A stretch of DNA of 62,000 bases. It comes from Chrysomallon squamiferum. Taxonomy: Eukaryota > Mollusca > Gastropoda > Neomphalida > Peltospiridae. The notes below the pieces were generated by a model. The model saw nothing but the letters and a program-made list of their open reading frames with translations, was not told where the DNA came from and did not search any database. A program made the position numbers and the translations under genes. Location of the stretch: contig CM022665.1 in NCBI GenBank assembly GCA_012295275.1, positions 23,711,946-23,773,945 on the forward strand. Direction: 5' to 3'. Below, piece after piece: positions 14,312-27,335 of the stretch (position 1 is its first letter; every line of letters begins with the position of its first letter).

Positions 14312-15590
14312 CTGTATCTGTGTTTGTGTGTATGTGTTTACGATTGTGTTTGTATATGTCTGTGTTTGTGGGTTTGTGTTCATGTGCTTATTAGTGTATA
14401 TGGGTGTACGTAACAGAGTATATAGTGTTAATGGCTGAAATATACAAAAATACGTTACTTACGATGAATAGATTAAAAGTATTTATACCTTAAGAGCAAC
14501 AACTGAGTGCTTTTCATATAATACGTAAATAGTGCAAAAAGATTATCACAGGGGATTTACTCTGATGAATTATTAATAACGATTATCTGTTTTGTAATTT
14601 CATATGGGAAAAGAAAACCAGTTTATCACATAACCAGCATGTTTCAGCTCGTATCTTACAAAAGAAATAATTAATGCGTCATATATGTGCGATAACTACC
14701 CAGAATAATGTTTAATCAAGCATTCCCTGATGTTAACGGCATTCTCAGCAAATGCATCCAGTGGGATTCACTAACATTCATTATACATACTGATTAAGAA
14801 TTCTTAACCATAGCTTCCAAAACAAAGGAATTATGCGACCAAAAATTCAAGATATCTGTCCGATTGTGTTATAATTCAGCAGAGATTAACTAATCTATCT
14901 GACATGACAATGACAAATCCTAAATCATTGTTTAAACGTCAGTTTTCATATTTTCAAAATGGTTTAAATTAACAGATATTTTCTTTCTTTCTTTCTTTTT
15001 AAAAACATTATAACAATGAAACACATTCGGAATGCTACTTATTATTAATGATGAATATTACTATCTAAAATTCTAGACAAACGAAAAGACAGTTCGTGGT
15101 TGTTGTTATTGTTTTCAAATATAGGTTGTTGTTTTTTTAAATTTGGACAAAAACCTACAGAGTAGAATTACACTTTAAAAATATTCGTGTAGTTTTAAAC
15201 AAAATTATTGTGTATCGGAAATAGATTTTAAACATGATTTCATTAAAGAATATTCCAGTATTCCTGACATGGGAACAAGATAATTCCGTCCTAGCTGAAG
15301 CCAGCATTTATATCAGGGACAGCAACTCGGAGGAATCTACCCGAATCTTTGGTATGATACACGTTTTTTGCATTGAAACGGATATCCAAGAAAAGTTCTA
15401 AATAAGAGTTGTCTATATTTTAAATTGCATAATATAAATTTTGCAATCCACAGCTTCGTTCTGAAGACTCCATAAAGATTTGTTTTTTTTTGCATGGACA
15501 GCTGTCATCATATCCCTATAATACATGCCTGAAGAGGTTAATTTTATCTTCAGTTCTAACAATACAACAAGGAGAAAATCAAAATGTCAC
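12170..15590. other. Probable globin intron 1 or intergenic, nothing recognised
   Basis: If the globin exon at 15.6 kb is live, this is its first intron. I searched by eye on the minus strand for an E/F-helix exon and found none. Confidence 0.4.
14270..14309 (+). repeat. (AT)n microsatellite in TG-rich flanks
   Basis: About 40 bp of AT flanked on both sides by imperfect GTGTTTGT repeats. Confidence 0.9.
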
Positions 15591-15594
15591 CCAC

Positions 15595-15800
15595 CTTATG
15601 AACATTTCTACTCCTGTCTCCTCGATTCGTCTTTTAATTCCTCTCCATGATTGCTTCAGCTTGAAGATCTGGCGAGCGTCTAAAGGCAGCTGGTCGTTAA
15701 CTGGTATTTGTGAAAATGCTTTTTCATCCTTTTCTTCAGCCGCTTTTCCTGCTTTGCCCTGCTCCTTTTGATTTGACAACGTGCTTTTCCTACAGCCCAT
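15595..15800 (-). CDS. Globin, first coding exon (globin X-like, lipid-anchored type); partial
   Basis: 206 bp, 68 codons plus two bases, then a GTGGGT donor. The protein starts MGCRKS: Gly2 and Cys3 fit N-myristoylation and palmitoylation, as in globin X-type membrane globins. After a charged extension of about 38 residues comes LDARQIFKLKQSWRGIKRR and EETGVEMFIR, the globin A and B helices, with Trp52 at A12. The intron splits the final Arg codon after its second base, which is the ancestral globin intron B12.2. The ATG has A at -3 and G at +4. The expected role is haem-based oxygen or redox/nitrogen oxide chemistry at a membrane, by family only. The exons with the E7 and F8 histidines were not found between 1 and 15,590, so intron 1 may run past the window, or the exon may be an orphan. 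Confidence 0.8.
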
Positions 15801-16297
15801 TGTTTCCTGACGAAATTCTTTATTTTTGTTTTCTTAGTAAATCCTTTCTACATATAATTAAAATCAAAACTTCAGCATTAAATTTGCCCATCAAAAAAAA
15901 AAAAAAAAAAAAACCTACTTTAGGGATTCTTATAACACATTTGCATTAGATTTTTTTATTTTCTTAAATGAAAAAGAAAATAACTTTATTAAATACCGCA
16001 AAAATAAAAAAAAATTATATGGTTTAAAATTCTTCAGTTTGCTTGTACTATTACGGAACGTGTATGAAACGTTAGCACATAAAATTTCCACGGTATTTCC
16101 TTGCTGCCGCCTCTATTGCTAGCGATTTAAATACGAAACACTTTTTTTTTTTTTTTTTTTTTTTTTGTTGTTGTAATTAAGATAACATATTCCGCCACGT
16201 TCCGATGCTGGTTAAGGTATCAGAAGTTCATGCAAGTATATTAAACTTCACTCAGACTTTGACGTAAAGAATGTTGACTTAACGCTGCGAATAAAAC

Positions 16298-16308
16298 CCT
16301 TATATATA
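16298..16308 (-). promoter_or_regulatory. Possible TATA box for the globin
   Basis: TATATATAAGG on the minus strand, about 500 bp before the globin ATG. It would place a start near 16270-16276 and imply a 5' UTR of up to about 475 nt. AT-rich runs are common here, so this is tentative. Confidence 0.3.
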
Positions 16309-16361
16309 CATACGTATATAATCTCGCTAGTGGGCAGGCACCATCTAATGTGCGACTCATA

Positions 16362-16375
16362 CCGCCATCTAGTGG
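16362..16375 (-). promoter_or_regulatory. CTCF core motif match
   Basis: CCACTAGATGGCGG on the minus strand fits the 14-position CTCF core consensus CCASYAGRKGGCRS at every position. A weaker copy (three mismatches, same orientation) lies at 16338-16351, just upstream of the possible globin TATA box. Confidence 0.5.
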
Positions 16376-16733
16376 CGAAAAAGAAGAAAAATCGATAAAT
16401 TGATAACCTGAGCATGAACGCTGGATTAGATTTAGAGCCGGGCTTTCATTCATATTTGTCAACTTGAGATAAACCTATGCGCTGCTGCTTCCATGCAAAA
16501 AACACAGACCCTTGGCCCTTGACGACAGAAAAGCTGATTATTCCTAAACGTTTACAAGAAGCGCAGTCAGCCGAACAGTTTACCATTGTTATAATATTTA
16601 CTTTTCATAATATTTCGTAAGTATGAGATATAAGCATTGCGTACGTACGTGTTTTAAAGTGCTTGTGTTTAGTTGTCTGTGGTACGCATCTAAATTAACG
16701 GGCAACTAAATACATGGACACTTTCTGACTCAT

Positions 16734-16735
<2 letters not shown>

Positions 16736-16781
<46 letters not shown>
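16736..16781 (+). repeat. (GT)n microsatellite
   Basis: About 45 bp, uninterrupted. Confidence 0.95.
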
Positions 16782-16782
<1 letters not shown>

Positions 16783-17040
16783 AAGTATAATATTTAAAAA
16801 CACTATCGTTTTTTCAACAATATTCATTTTCTGTTCTAAGCAGCATCACGTATTCGATTATTCTGTACATTTGTTTAAAAGTCTGATATTATATGATTTA
16901 TCCTAATATATGTTTTTTCAAGTTAATCAAAGTATAAATCCTTTAAAAGAAAAACAAGAAAAATAAACAGAACATTTTTTCCAGTTTTCAGAGAGATGGA
17001 AACATAAAAAGATTTCTTTATATTTTTCTTTTCCTTAACG

Positions 17041-17042
17041 TA

Positions 17043-17079
<37 letters not shown>
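17041..17079 (+). repeat. Poly-T tract
   Basis: An uninterrupted T-run of more than 30 bases. Similar runs occur at about 2,670-2,710, 13,670-13,702 and 22,769-22,807. Confidence 0.9.
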
Positions 17080-17537
17080 CTTTTCACTGATTTCTTCTTC
17101 CTCTTCTTTCTGCTCCCAAAGTAAAACAACCAATAATGATGATAATGTAATTAGAAAAAAACCTGGAACATATTCACGTTGTAAATTAAAGGCCTCTGTC
17201 TGGCAGTGGTTTTGTGTTTACTGTTAGTAATAACAGAATGTGTGCTGAGATAGTACGTTGTAAAAATACATGCGATACAATTGCCCTGTTTATTCTCGGT
17301 TTTTCCTGCTTTATCAGTTCACTAAATGGTTTGCAGATGTTTCTCTCAGATAGAGATTAGCACGTCCAAGTATAGATGATTCATTATCTTAATTTGTTTG
17401 ATTTGTCCGCCTTGATAGCTGAGTAAAAGCTAAACTGATGTAAGATATATCCATCATTTGATAAGAAAAAAATATATAAAAAAACTTTGAAATGTAAATC
17501 GGCACATACAAATGTCAGAATACACGTACACGTTTAT

Positions 17538-17540
<3 letters not shown>

Positions 17541-17608
<68 letters not shown>
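17541..17608 (+). repeat. (CT)n microsatellite
   Basis: About 68 bp, uninterrupted; a CA repeat follows at about 17,665-17,680. Confidence 0.95.
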
Positions 17609-17609
<1 letters not shown>

Positions 17610-18167
17610 AGATACATATAATAAATATAGCATACGCACACATGCACACAGACATACTCCCTCACACACACACACACACTTATAACAGCGTATAATATTA
17701 AAGTAAAAAGTGCGTGCAGATGTTATCGTTACAAGCTCGTCTTCTTTTCCAAATTTTTCTTATAAATCCTTTAAGAGAGAGAGAGAGATGGTGTTGAAAA
17801 CGAGAGAAGAAAAAATAAGAAAAGGAAAATAAAACATCGAGTTAAGCGAGAGGTAATACGTAATATTATTTATACCAAATTGTTCTGTAACAATGACAGC
17901 GTCATTCTGAATAATGTAATGAAAGTGTAATACTCTCTTCACTGGCTGATTCGATTATAGAAATGTTCCCGCCTACCTTGTTAAGCACGTTACATCACTC
18001 ATATCATGAAAGACATTTACAAATCTCTAGTGTGCTGAATGACAAGCAAAATACACTGGTGAGCTGTATAAGAAATAAAAATTGCTCATATATTGGAAAT
18101 CAGATGAAATTCAGGAATACACAGAAAAAGTGGATAAAATCGAAGTTGCAAATGCACAAATGGATAG

Positions 18168-18885
18168 TTATTATTATACCATATTTATACAGCACCTTGT
18201 CCATACTAAGTACAAGGGTGCTTTACAATGTAAACTAATAAACTCATATAAAAAGGCATGGCGATAAACATATTAAAATAAATGTAAACATATTAGTAAA
18301 CATCTTAAAATAGTGGTAAAAATAAATGTCAGATTTTAAAATTGTATAAGATAATTAATAGACTAGCTAGAATTGGGAAAATAAAACGTAACTATATATT
18401 AACACAGTGGATTTGAAAGAAATGGGTCTTTAGTAGTGTTTTGAATGAAGTTGTTGTTTCAGCCTCCTTGATGTTACTTGGGAGTGAGTTCCACAAAGCC
18501 GATGCAGAAGAACTGAAATTTCTCTGACCTTATGTAGTTGTTCTTATTCTTGGGTGTTACTAATCTTAATGAACTCTGTGACTGTAGAGTCCTACTTGGC
18601 CTGTACACTTTCAGCATGTTCTTGGTGTATTCTGGGTAACCATCGTTCAAGGCATTGTACGTATGGACCAGGAGCTTGTACTTTATCCCACACTGGACAG
18701 GCAACCAGTGGAGCTCCTTCAGTACTGGCGAGATGTGACTGTGACAGGCGACCGTGACATGATGTCCTGGACACGATGCATGCTGCTGTATTCTGGACCT
18801 GCCGCAGTTTGTAGAGCAAGGTGTTAGACAAAACGTGTAGTAGTTCATTGCAATAGCCCAGTCGTGACGTCACAAGACCATTCGG
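18168..18885 (-). mobile_element. Degenerate LINE 3' fragment (reverse transcriptase C-terminus and tail)
   Basis: Reading down the minus strand: TSRLGYCNELL...LRQVQNTAA (about 18,873-18,780), then in another frame SHISPVLKELHWLPVQ, KYKLLVHTYNALN and PSRTLQSQ (about 18,735-18,560), then in a third frame NSLPSNIKEAETTTSFKTLL (about 18,490-18,430). These are the standard C-terminal blocks of Jockey/CR1-like reverse transcriptases. At least two frameshifts show that it is dead. The 3' end has the tail type TTGTAAAGCAC...GGTGCTGTATAAAT (18,232-18,183) followed by TAATAATA. The 5' part of the element is missing. Confidence 0.8.
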
Positions 18886-20742
18886 TATGATTATTACAAA
18901 AGGTATATCGAGAATTTTTAATTTTCAGTTCTCTTCTGAAGCTTCTTTTATATCCATGGGATGGGATTCTAAACATTAAAGTCATTGTTTTTGTTAGTGA
19001 TAACTAAGGTCCTTCATTTATTATACTAAGGTAAAGTTCTTTACACCATTATCTTATACAAGATTTCATAATCCTAACAAATGTACTGATTAACTTACTA
19101 TATATCTTCCATTATTCAAATTCGAAATAAAATCAAACAGCGTGAAACGAACATTTAATAGCTTTTCATATTAAATTGAGATATATTTTACACTCTTGTT
19201 AATTCATATGGTTTTTAATGTTGTTGTTTTGTTTTTTGTTTGTTTCTTTGTTAGCTATTTTTTTTTTTTTCTTTTTTTTTTTTTTTTTCCTTTTTTAAAT
19301 ACCCTTTGACCTACTGCTCTTGGACTAGTGATATATCAGATCAACAGCGAAGATTCTTGCTCTGTCGTCATTCCTCGGTTTGTCTTTAACCTTGAATTGC
19401 TATTGTTTCTAATGCTGTACTCACTGACTTCTTCTTCTTTTTTTTTCCTGTTAAAAGCAATTTTATATCTTGTTATTGCATTGTTGTTTTGTTTCGGATG
19501 CGTTTAATCTCGTGCCGTTGATTTATTTATATACCTTCAGCACGCACGAATTTTGTTACAAATTCTTATAACTAAGTATCCGAGAAACGAAACGAGATTC
19601 GTCCACGAATATTCGTATAAAAAATTATGATACGTGCTTTTTTGACATTTGGAAAGCATATATTAAATAATAAAAATAATTATTATAATAATAATAATAA
19701 TAATAATAATAAATGGAAAACTCAGTGTAGTTAACTCTCTCAGACAGTTTCTAAAGATTTCCCGATTAGAGAATCCAGTTTAATTATGGCAGGATATTTC
19801 CTTGTTCGTGTTATTATTACTTCGTTATAATTATAACCGTCAGTATAAATAAAATATGTTGAAGTGTCGCTAGCTATCCAGTCTCTTCTTTATTCTGCTG
19901 TCTAAGCTGCAATGTCTGTCGATCGTGCACGGATTCTAACAACTGTGTTTGTTAACGACTACTTCAAGGCCTGTCTGTCATTGCTGGTTTCTGTTAAAAT
20001 ATGCCGACCTCGTCTCGAGAAAGACTCTAGAATACAATTATTGTTTTATTTAGACGATTTATTTTTCTCTCTGCATCTTCCGTTCTATATTTCACATGCA
20101 GTACGCGGATAACCTGAAGACAATCAGAATTAACGTTTTCTGCTAATAGCGTAAATATAATAGCAGTGCTTCTTGATGGGAGTTCAGTACTACAGTCTAT
20201 TTGCACTGAGTAATTGCTTTTTTTTGTTAAACGATATCCAGATTTCACACACAGGTTTGAAACGGTTCCAGTGCACAACAACACAATGATCGTAAACTAT
20301 TACAAAACGGATTACACACAAAAAAATAAACCAATATTATTTTTTATTTATTTCAGTAGTTCATAGAAATGCAATACATTATTTGTTTAGTCAGTTGTGT
20401 TTGTTTTTGTTGTTGTTATTTCTTTTTCTCTTCTTTTTTTTTTTTTTTTTTTTTTTTTGAAAATAGCTTCTAAAAGAAAATTAATAATTAATCCTAAAAT
20501 TACAAGCAAATCCTGGACATTATGTCTTCCTTCCAGCTATGTGCATTATTATTTCCACAGTCAGTTATTATTTACAGTTGCGTGTAGAATTCAATAAACT
20601 GAGAGAAAATAGTTTTACTGTAATTAGCATGCACGTAAACCTAACTAAAAACCAAAATGAAAAAAATGTGTAATCTTTTAAAAATTAAATCTAATAATTA
20701 TTAAATGTATATATGTGATTGTAATCATTGTATTCTTTATAA

Positions 20743-20746
<4 letters not shown>

Positions 20747-20810
<64 letters not shown>

Positions 20811-20835
20811 TCTCTCTCAGTGTGTGTGTGTGTGT
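20747..20835 (+). repeat. (CT)n then (GT)n microsatellite
   Basis: CT to 20,819 with one A interruption, then GT. Confidence 0.93.
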
Positions 20836-22325
20836 GTATGTGTGTGTTCAGTAAATATAAGGAGCACTGAAAACTTTCAAGTGTCCAAAGAAAGCTCTTA
20901 GCCTAATTTTACAGAATATTTTGAACTGGCTGACAGAATATGATACTAGGTCACAAAATGGTGATGACCTGGTGTCAAGTGTATGAAGACATCTATGTGA
21001 AATATTTTAGATTATGCTGCAGAATAAAATCTCGTAATTTGATTAATAAAGTACTGAAAGGAAAGATCGCAGCGTTCGACTATATCGATATGACAGTTTC
21101 TTTTGAAAATGTTTTCTGATCAAACGAACATTTTATACATATTAAGTTGAAAAAAATAAAAAAACAAAAAATAAAAAGAAAGAGAGAAAATGATGTAAAA
21201 TGCTTTAAGAAATGAAAAGTAGATTCATTAGATTTAAGAGAAACTAGAAAAGTTTTATTAATGCTTAAAACAATTAAGCTGATTTCGTTTCTCGACACAT
21301 GATGTTCTCATTATCGTTTAAGACAAAAACGGATCGAATTTCTTAAACTTCTGTTCTATGAAGATTTCAGTTCAGAATTTTTGCTTTAAAGGTCATTTCC
21401 GAAGACACATATATAGCACGGTCACATCAGTCTTAAGTATGTGATTCACGTTAATGTGTTTCTGAAACTAAATATAGATGTGAAATTCTCTTGGGGAGAT
21501 GGGGAAGAAAAAAACAAAACAAGAAATAATATATTAAAATTATTTAAAAAACAAAAAAACAAAAACGGTAACTGTATATCGGTTCATAAAAGAAACCAGC
21601 TACATCAGATACCTAGGAAATAAAAAACAAGAAAAGGTAATATAATTCGATTTTAATGAAAGGGGAAAAATAATAAAAAATAATAATTTCAAAAATAATT
21701 TGATACATTTAAATATAACAAAAGCTTTAAATATAAATGCAAGACAGAAATCTCGCTGACGTCAAGTGGGTAATGTTTGCAATTAATCGCAACACGTTCT
21801 TTATACGTAAAAAAAAACACACCAAAAACCAGGGTATTTGACGAAACAGTCTTGGTATACTGACTTGGATAGCCCAGAGAAGCACAGGTCATACTTCTAA
21901 ACGGTGATCTAACGACTGCGTCTAATCTGTTTACAAGAGTTCAACGTTTCTGGTAATGAAAGTTGACTCAAAGGGGTAAAGAACAAACTCTGTTTGTTAA
22001 TGAATGACAGTCTTCATAATGAAATCAGTCGTTGTAATTATTAGAGAATTTTGAATGTCCAGTCACGAATTTTGTTACTCTACGTAAAATGTTGGGAAAT
22101 CAAGATATCACTACCGTGTGACGAATTACTAAGCTGGTGTTGTTAATAACAGTAAAAATGAATGGATGTGTGGTATAAATAAATGCGTGTGTATAGGTAT
22201 CTGTTTGTATTTTTATTATTAAATCCAAAACTCGTGAAATATAATCAGATATTATCTTAATTAGTTGTTTTTGTGTCTTTGTTGGTGTTTTTTTTGTTTT
22301 GGTTGTTGTTGTTGTTGTTGTTGTT

Positions 22326-22326
<1 letters not shown>

Positions 22327-22382
<56 letters not shown>
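22327..22382 (+). repeat. (AT)n microsatellite
   Basis: About 55 bp, after a GTT repeat. Confidence 0.95.
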
Positions 22383-22384
<2 letters not shown>

Positions 22385-22765
22385 TTATATTTAATAGTTT
22401 TCTATTTTTTTTAAATTTTGAATATATTATTATTTTTATTTTTTATTTTTTATTTTTTTTTTTTACTTTTATTTTACTTTTTTTTTAATTTATTTATTTA
22501 TTGTTTTTTTTTTTTTGTTTTTTTTGTATACAGATTAGAGACGTCATTGATTTGTTTCTCGGTCTAGAATCCCTATAAAAAGTCAGTTAATGTAAAAATC
22601 TATTTTCTAAAAATATCTTGACATTCAGTATCTTATTTTAAAGTAAATATGATACAGTTATTTATGGGGTTGTTTTTTTCTTTGTTTTGGTTTTGTTTTG
22701 TTGTTGTTTCCGCACTGTTATTAATACTTTATGCGGGAAAAAAACAATCAAACTGATATTTTTTA

Positions 22766-22807
<42 letters not shown>

Positions 22808-24739
22808 CTTTTTTTTTAGGCAGTTTTTCGCATAAAGCGTCACCGATTTAAAAAAATACTGAAATTCTTTACATGCAAAATATGTTATTGCTGTATTAAA
22901 GCATAAGCCTGGTATCTACACTTCTAATGGTTTAATCACAGCACGCAAATACCACCCCGAGACATGACGTAACCAGTAACAGAAATAAGAATTTCCTATA
23001 TTTAATACAACAATTAAACTTTCCTAAATTAAGCTAAACTGTAATTTGCACCATTGGATATTTCTAAATTATTTATTCTAATCTGTAAACACGCGAATTA
23101 AGAATAAATACATCAATGGATGACAAATTGTAATATCTTAATAAATTTATAGACGACAGTAATCATAGCTATAGATTTTAAACAAGTGCTAGTTAACAAA
23201 GGAAGTTAGACTATTAGGTAGCTACCGACAATAAACTGTTCACGCAGTACATATACTATGAACTTCAAACATGACACAAATACTTAATTACATATCCAGA
23301 TTAACCAGAGAGTAAAGTATCACCAGAATGGATTTACATTAAGATAAAACACCCCTTAGCAGGTACATAACACTATATTCAATGTCTCTTACTATCTCAC
23401 GTATTCATCTCACGAATGAATCTCGAATGTTCTCTAGCTACATCCCCTAAGAAAAGTCGTCAAAATCTCCCATAACTACACACCAAACGGGCAGAACATA
23501 TAAAATAATAACTGTTACAGTTTTGATAAAAATTATATCAAAGATTTATCTGGACTGGGATCACTGCTGGTGGAGTACTAGTTCAGTGATAGTTTTTGAG
23601 TTGTATGAAGATATCGGTCGCAATACTATTCATAAATGTTTTGCATCATATAATGGGAATCACATTATTTTGTTTTTAGTATTATTAGTTGCGCTTACGT
23701 ATAACTTTCTTTATATATATATATATAGAATTATAATTTTATTACTGTGTATAAAAAGATGAGACTTTTCTATATCTCTGCATACAAAATAAAACGTAGA
23801 CTATTTAAATTGTTATAATGAGTTATTATTAAATACTATTTCTGATGCTGACTGTTGTTGGGTTAGTAACGCCATTAGTTATATGTAAAATAACGAAAAC
23901 TCTACATAAGTTTATAGCTGTGAATGTTAAAGTTAAGCACTGCAATTATTATAAAATATTTTATTTCAGAGGAAATGTAATTTGATTTAAGCTTGGGCAA
24001 TCCATTGTGCAGGTGAGAAACATTCGACATAAAGGCAGTTCTCACTTCGACTTAAGTGTCTTTACTGAATGTAAGTCGAGTGCCTCCCACGTGCTGTGAG
24101 TAGGAGGAATGCCCACTAGCTAGTGATAGCACAGGGGTTAAATAGGTGTGAAAACTGTGTGTTAACAGGCGCATACTGTAAACGTGGCTACTTGCAGTTT
24201 CATCATTCAGAGATTATGAAATACGAATTTCACTTATGTTTAGGGAACTGTTTGTAGTGCTCGTTTTATTTGGAGATAATTTTTCTTCTCTTTTCTCTTT
24301 TGCTTGTAATTCGGTGTATTTTTCTGATTTTATTTGTATGTTTTAGAGAATTTAATAATGTTTCTGCAGCTTCTAGATCAATAAACCCGACAACGCCTTC
24401 GAGTTAAATGAACCCACGGAGATAATAATTGTGCCTCTGGATAGAGTTTTTCAATTTTCGGCAAAATAAAACAAAACAAAAACCTTTAGGCATATTACTG
24501 TTAGTACTATCTTCATCATCATCAGCATCATCATCAACATACCATAACTTCTGCAGTAACAAAACAATAGATCAATTTGACATGAAAACTAATGAAAATC
24601 TAGAAAAGATATATAATGTGGTAGAAATTATATAAATATATCAAAATAGATATCGAGTACTATTTTTAAATCTGGTCATTTTTACATGGAAACGTAACCT
24701 GAAGTAAAGGTTCGTTTTCACCAGTCTGTTATTTACAAT

Positions 24740-24965
24740 AACTTGGTCCAATTGATCACCTAGTGAAAACGCTCTTACAACTCATTGTCTGTTGAAACGC
24801 CTCTGTGCTTAACCGTAATCTTGTCTAACTTATCGCCTAGTGAAAATTTCCTTCACTTTACGACAATTTGACGAAATTTACTGCCTAGTGAAAACTCCCC
24901 TTTACCATTAGCAGGTTTAACTAGTCGCATAGTGAGAAAGCTCCTTCAGGCGCATCGTCACCTTA
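24740..24965 (+). repeat. Degenerate minisatellite, unit about 48 bp, built on CCTAGTGAAAA
   Basis: CTAGTGAAAA-like cores begin at about 24760, 24789 (CTGTTGAAA), 24837, 24885 and 24929; three of the four spacings are close to 48 bp and one is shorter (29 bp). Sequence between cores is weakly conserved. No coding potential seen. Confidence 0.6.
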
Positions 24966-25824
24966 AGGGTTAACGACATAGTTTGGCTTCGATGAGAGCA
25001 GGATCATCTGTGTCAAGTCCGATATCGATGTGCTGAAAGAACCGATGCTAGCTTGTTATTTATATTTTAATTGGTCAACATTGGCTTGGAGCAGAATTTG
25101 AACGTGTGATGTTCTGTAAAGACCAAATTTGGTAATCTTCTTTTTTCAGGTTTTTTTTTTTTTTTTTTTCTTAATTCGTTTGTGATTGTATGAGCCTTTT
25201 AAAAATCGTTTTACATCTCCTTAAGCGTATTTGCACTTTTTAAAGTTAATATCGGTCACCTTTCATAATGAACATAATGTGACAGTCGTGCCATAAATTA
25301 TTAAACCAACTGAGTTTTTCTCGTTCCACATCCACATCCACCTTTGATCATAGGTGTGAAGTATCTGCCAGAAAATAATTGTTGCAGTTCTTTATTTTTA
25401 ACATCGTTGGTAGAATTGGGAGCTAGGACCACGCTGTAAAAACTCATGGTTGCGATCTAATTTTTCGTTTAATCTTCTATGCTTCTGACGACTTTGATCG
25501 TGCCTCTAATAGTACCTGTCCAGTGAGGCAAATGAAGGATGGAACTGAAAGCCGCCATTGCAGTTAAATTGTTGAAACGATTATTTACCTGGTTATGTTA
25601 ACTTCAGAGAAACATATATAATCAGTCGTTTCATGAAGCTTTCGTAACTGTTAAATGATATGAAAGTAAAGTGACAGTTTATTATAAGGCATACCTATTT
25701 GAGGTGATTTGTAATGAATATGTTAGAAATTATATTTATTAATTGACTTTTGTGATACTGTTAATAAGAAAAAAAGGAATTGAAAAAAGTGAGTTATAGA
25801 AAAAGAAACAAAGGAAAATAATGG

Positions 25825-25828
<4 letters not shown>

Positions 25829-25868
<40 letters not shown>
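25829..25868 (+). repeat. (GA)n microsatellite
   Basis: About 40 bp, followed by short TTGA and GATTGATTG repeats. Confidence 0.93.
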
Positions 25869-25870
<2 letters not shown>

Positions 25871-27113
25871 ATTGATTGATTGGAGATTGATTGATTGGAG
25901 ATTACACTGTCTCACAAACTGTCTAATAAACGGGTGTCTGACAAATGGAACCATTCAACCATTATACTCGATTCTTACTGACAGGCACAGATAAATGACG
26001 CTGGTGTCAGGCTTTTTTTTTTTTTTCACTTGTTTATTTATATATGTATGTGTGTGTGTGTTGTTGTGTGTGGGTGTGCGTGCGTGTTAGTGTTATACTT
26101 TAGTTATTGTTGATGATCTTGTTACTGTTGTAGTTAATTATCATTATTATTGTTATCAACATCATTATCATCATCATTACTTTTCGGTATTGCTTGTTTA
26201 TTTTTGTTGTTTTTTCAAAAGAATAAAAAGCATTGTTAAAGTCTATTCAAGCAGGATAAAGTAATTAATCATTATTTTCTTTTGTTTTGTTTTGCTTGTT
26301 TGTTATTAATGTTTGTTTTGGCAGTTTTCTGCTGTTGCTGTTGTTGTTGTTGTTGTTTTCCCATTTGTTTCTTTTAAAAAATATTTTTTTCTATTATTTT
26401 ATTATTATTTTTTCGTATGTCACGTATGACACTAATATGATTTGAGAATAGGAGAACACTTCTCCTGAACTGTCTTTCAATGACAGAAAAATGACCTGCA
26501 TCTTCCTTGAAACCAGAATCATCGGTTTAATATTTTCCTGTTCATACGCTGATCTGGCGGGTAGACATCACCCTCCCTCTTTTGCCTACCTTCTTCTTCT
26601 TTTTTCTCTTTAATATAAAATGAAAGTTATATCTACCACAGTGAAATGCCACCCACCTCTGTTTCTTACTAAATCTTGGACCCGCCCGTACAGTTTCATG
26701 TAACCTGTTCTAAATTAGATATCTAATATGAAATTTTACCATCTCAGTACTAAGTGGATTCGTGACTCCAAAAAAAAAAAAAAAAAAAAATAAAAAACCC
26801 AGTAAATTCTGTCAAAGCTGTAAACAATATACATGTAATATGTGTGCAAGTGTGTGTGTGTGTGTGTGAATATATGTATGTATGTACATGTGTGTTTGCG
26901 TATATGTAACCATATGTTTGTGTGTATGTATGTGGGTATGCATGTGTGTATGAATGTATATATGTATCTGTGTATTTATTTACGATCAGACAAACAATCG
27001 GTTTTACAAATGTGAAAAACATTTTACAAAACCAGTATTTACTTTCAAATAGGTGTGTGTAATTCAGTAATTATCTCTCTACGTTTGGCATCAAAGGATT
27101 ACATAATCACACA

Positions 27114-27335
27114 AATACTGATGCTTGATGCGTAACATTACGTTGTTTTTAAAATATCACTCTTTGATTCTAAACCCGTGAACACATTATATAGTTGTAA
27201 CAGCCTAAACGTTTGATACCGAAGTGGTGATAAACATTACCTACTTTTCATACCAAGCCGGTGAACACACTACACAGTATTAACAGTCTAAACGTCAGAT
27301 ACTGATGACGGATTTATAACAAATAAAAACTTGTT
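27114..27335 (+). repeat. Degenerate tandem repeat, unit about 83 bp, about 2.5 copies
   Basis: GTGAACACATTA (27178) and GTGAACACACTA (27261) are followed by AACAGCCTAAACGT and AACAGTCTAAACGT. ATACTGATG or ATACCGAAG marks each unit join. Confidence 0.65.

Larger units (their letters stand above)
18900..24700. other. Intergenic, no gene recognised
   Basis: AT-rich unique sequence with poly-T runs and dinucleotide repeats. Short open frames here lack motifs. Confidence 0.5.
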
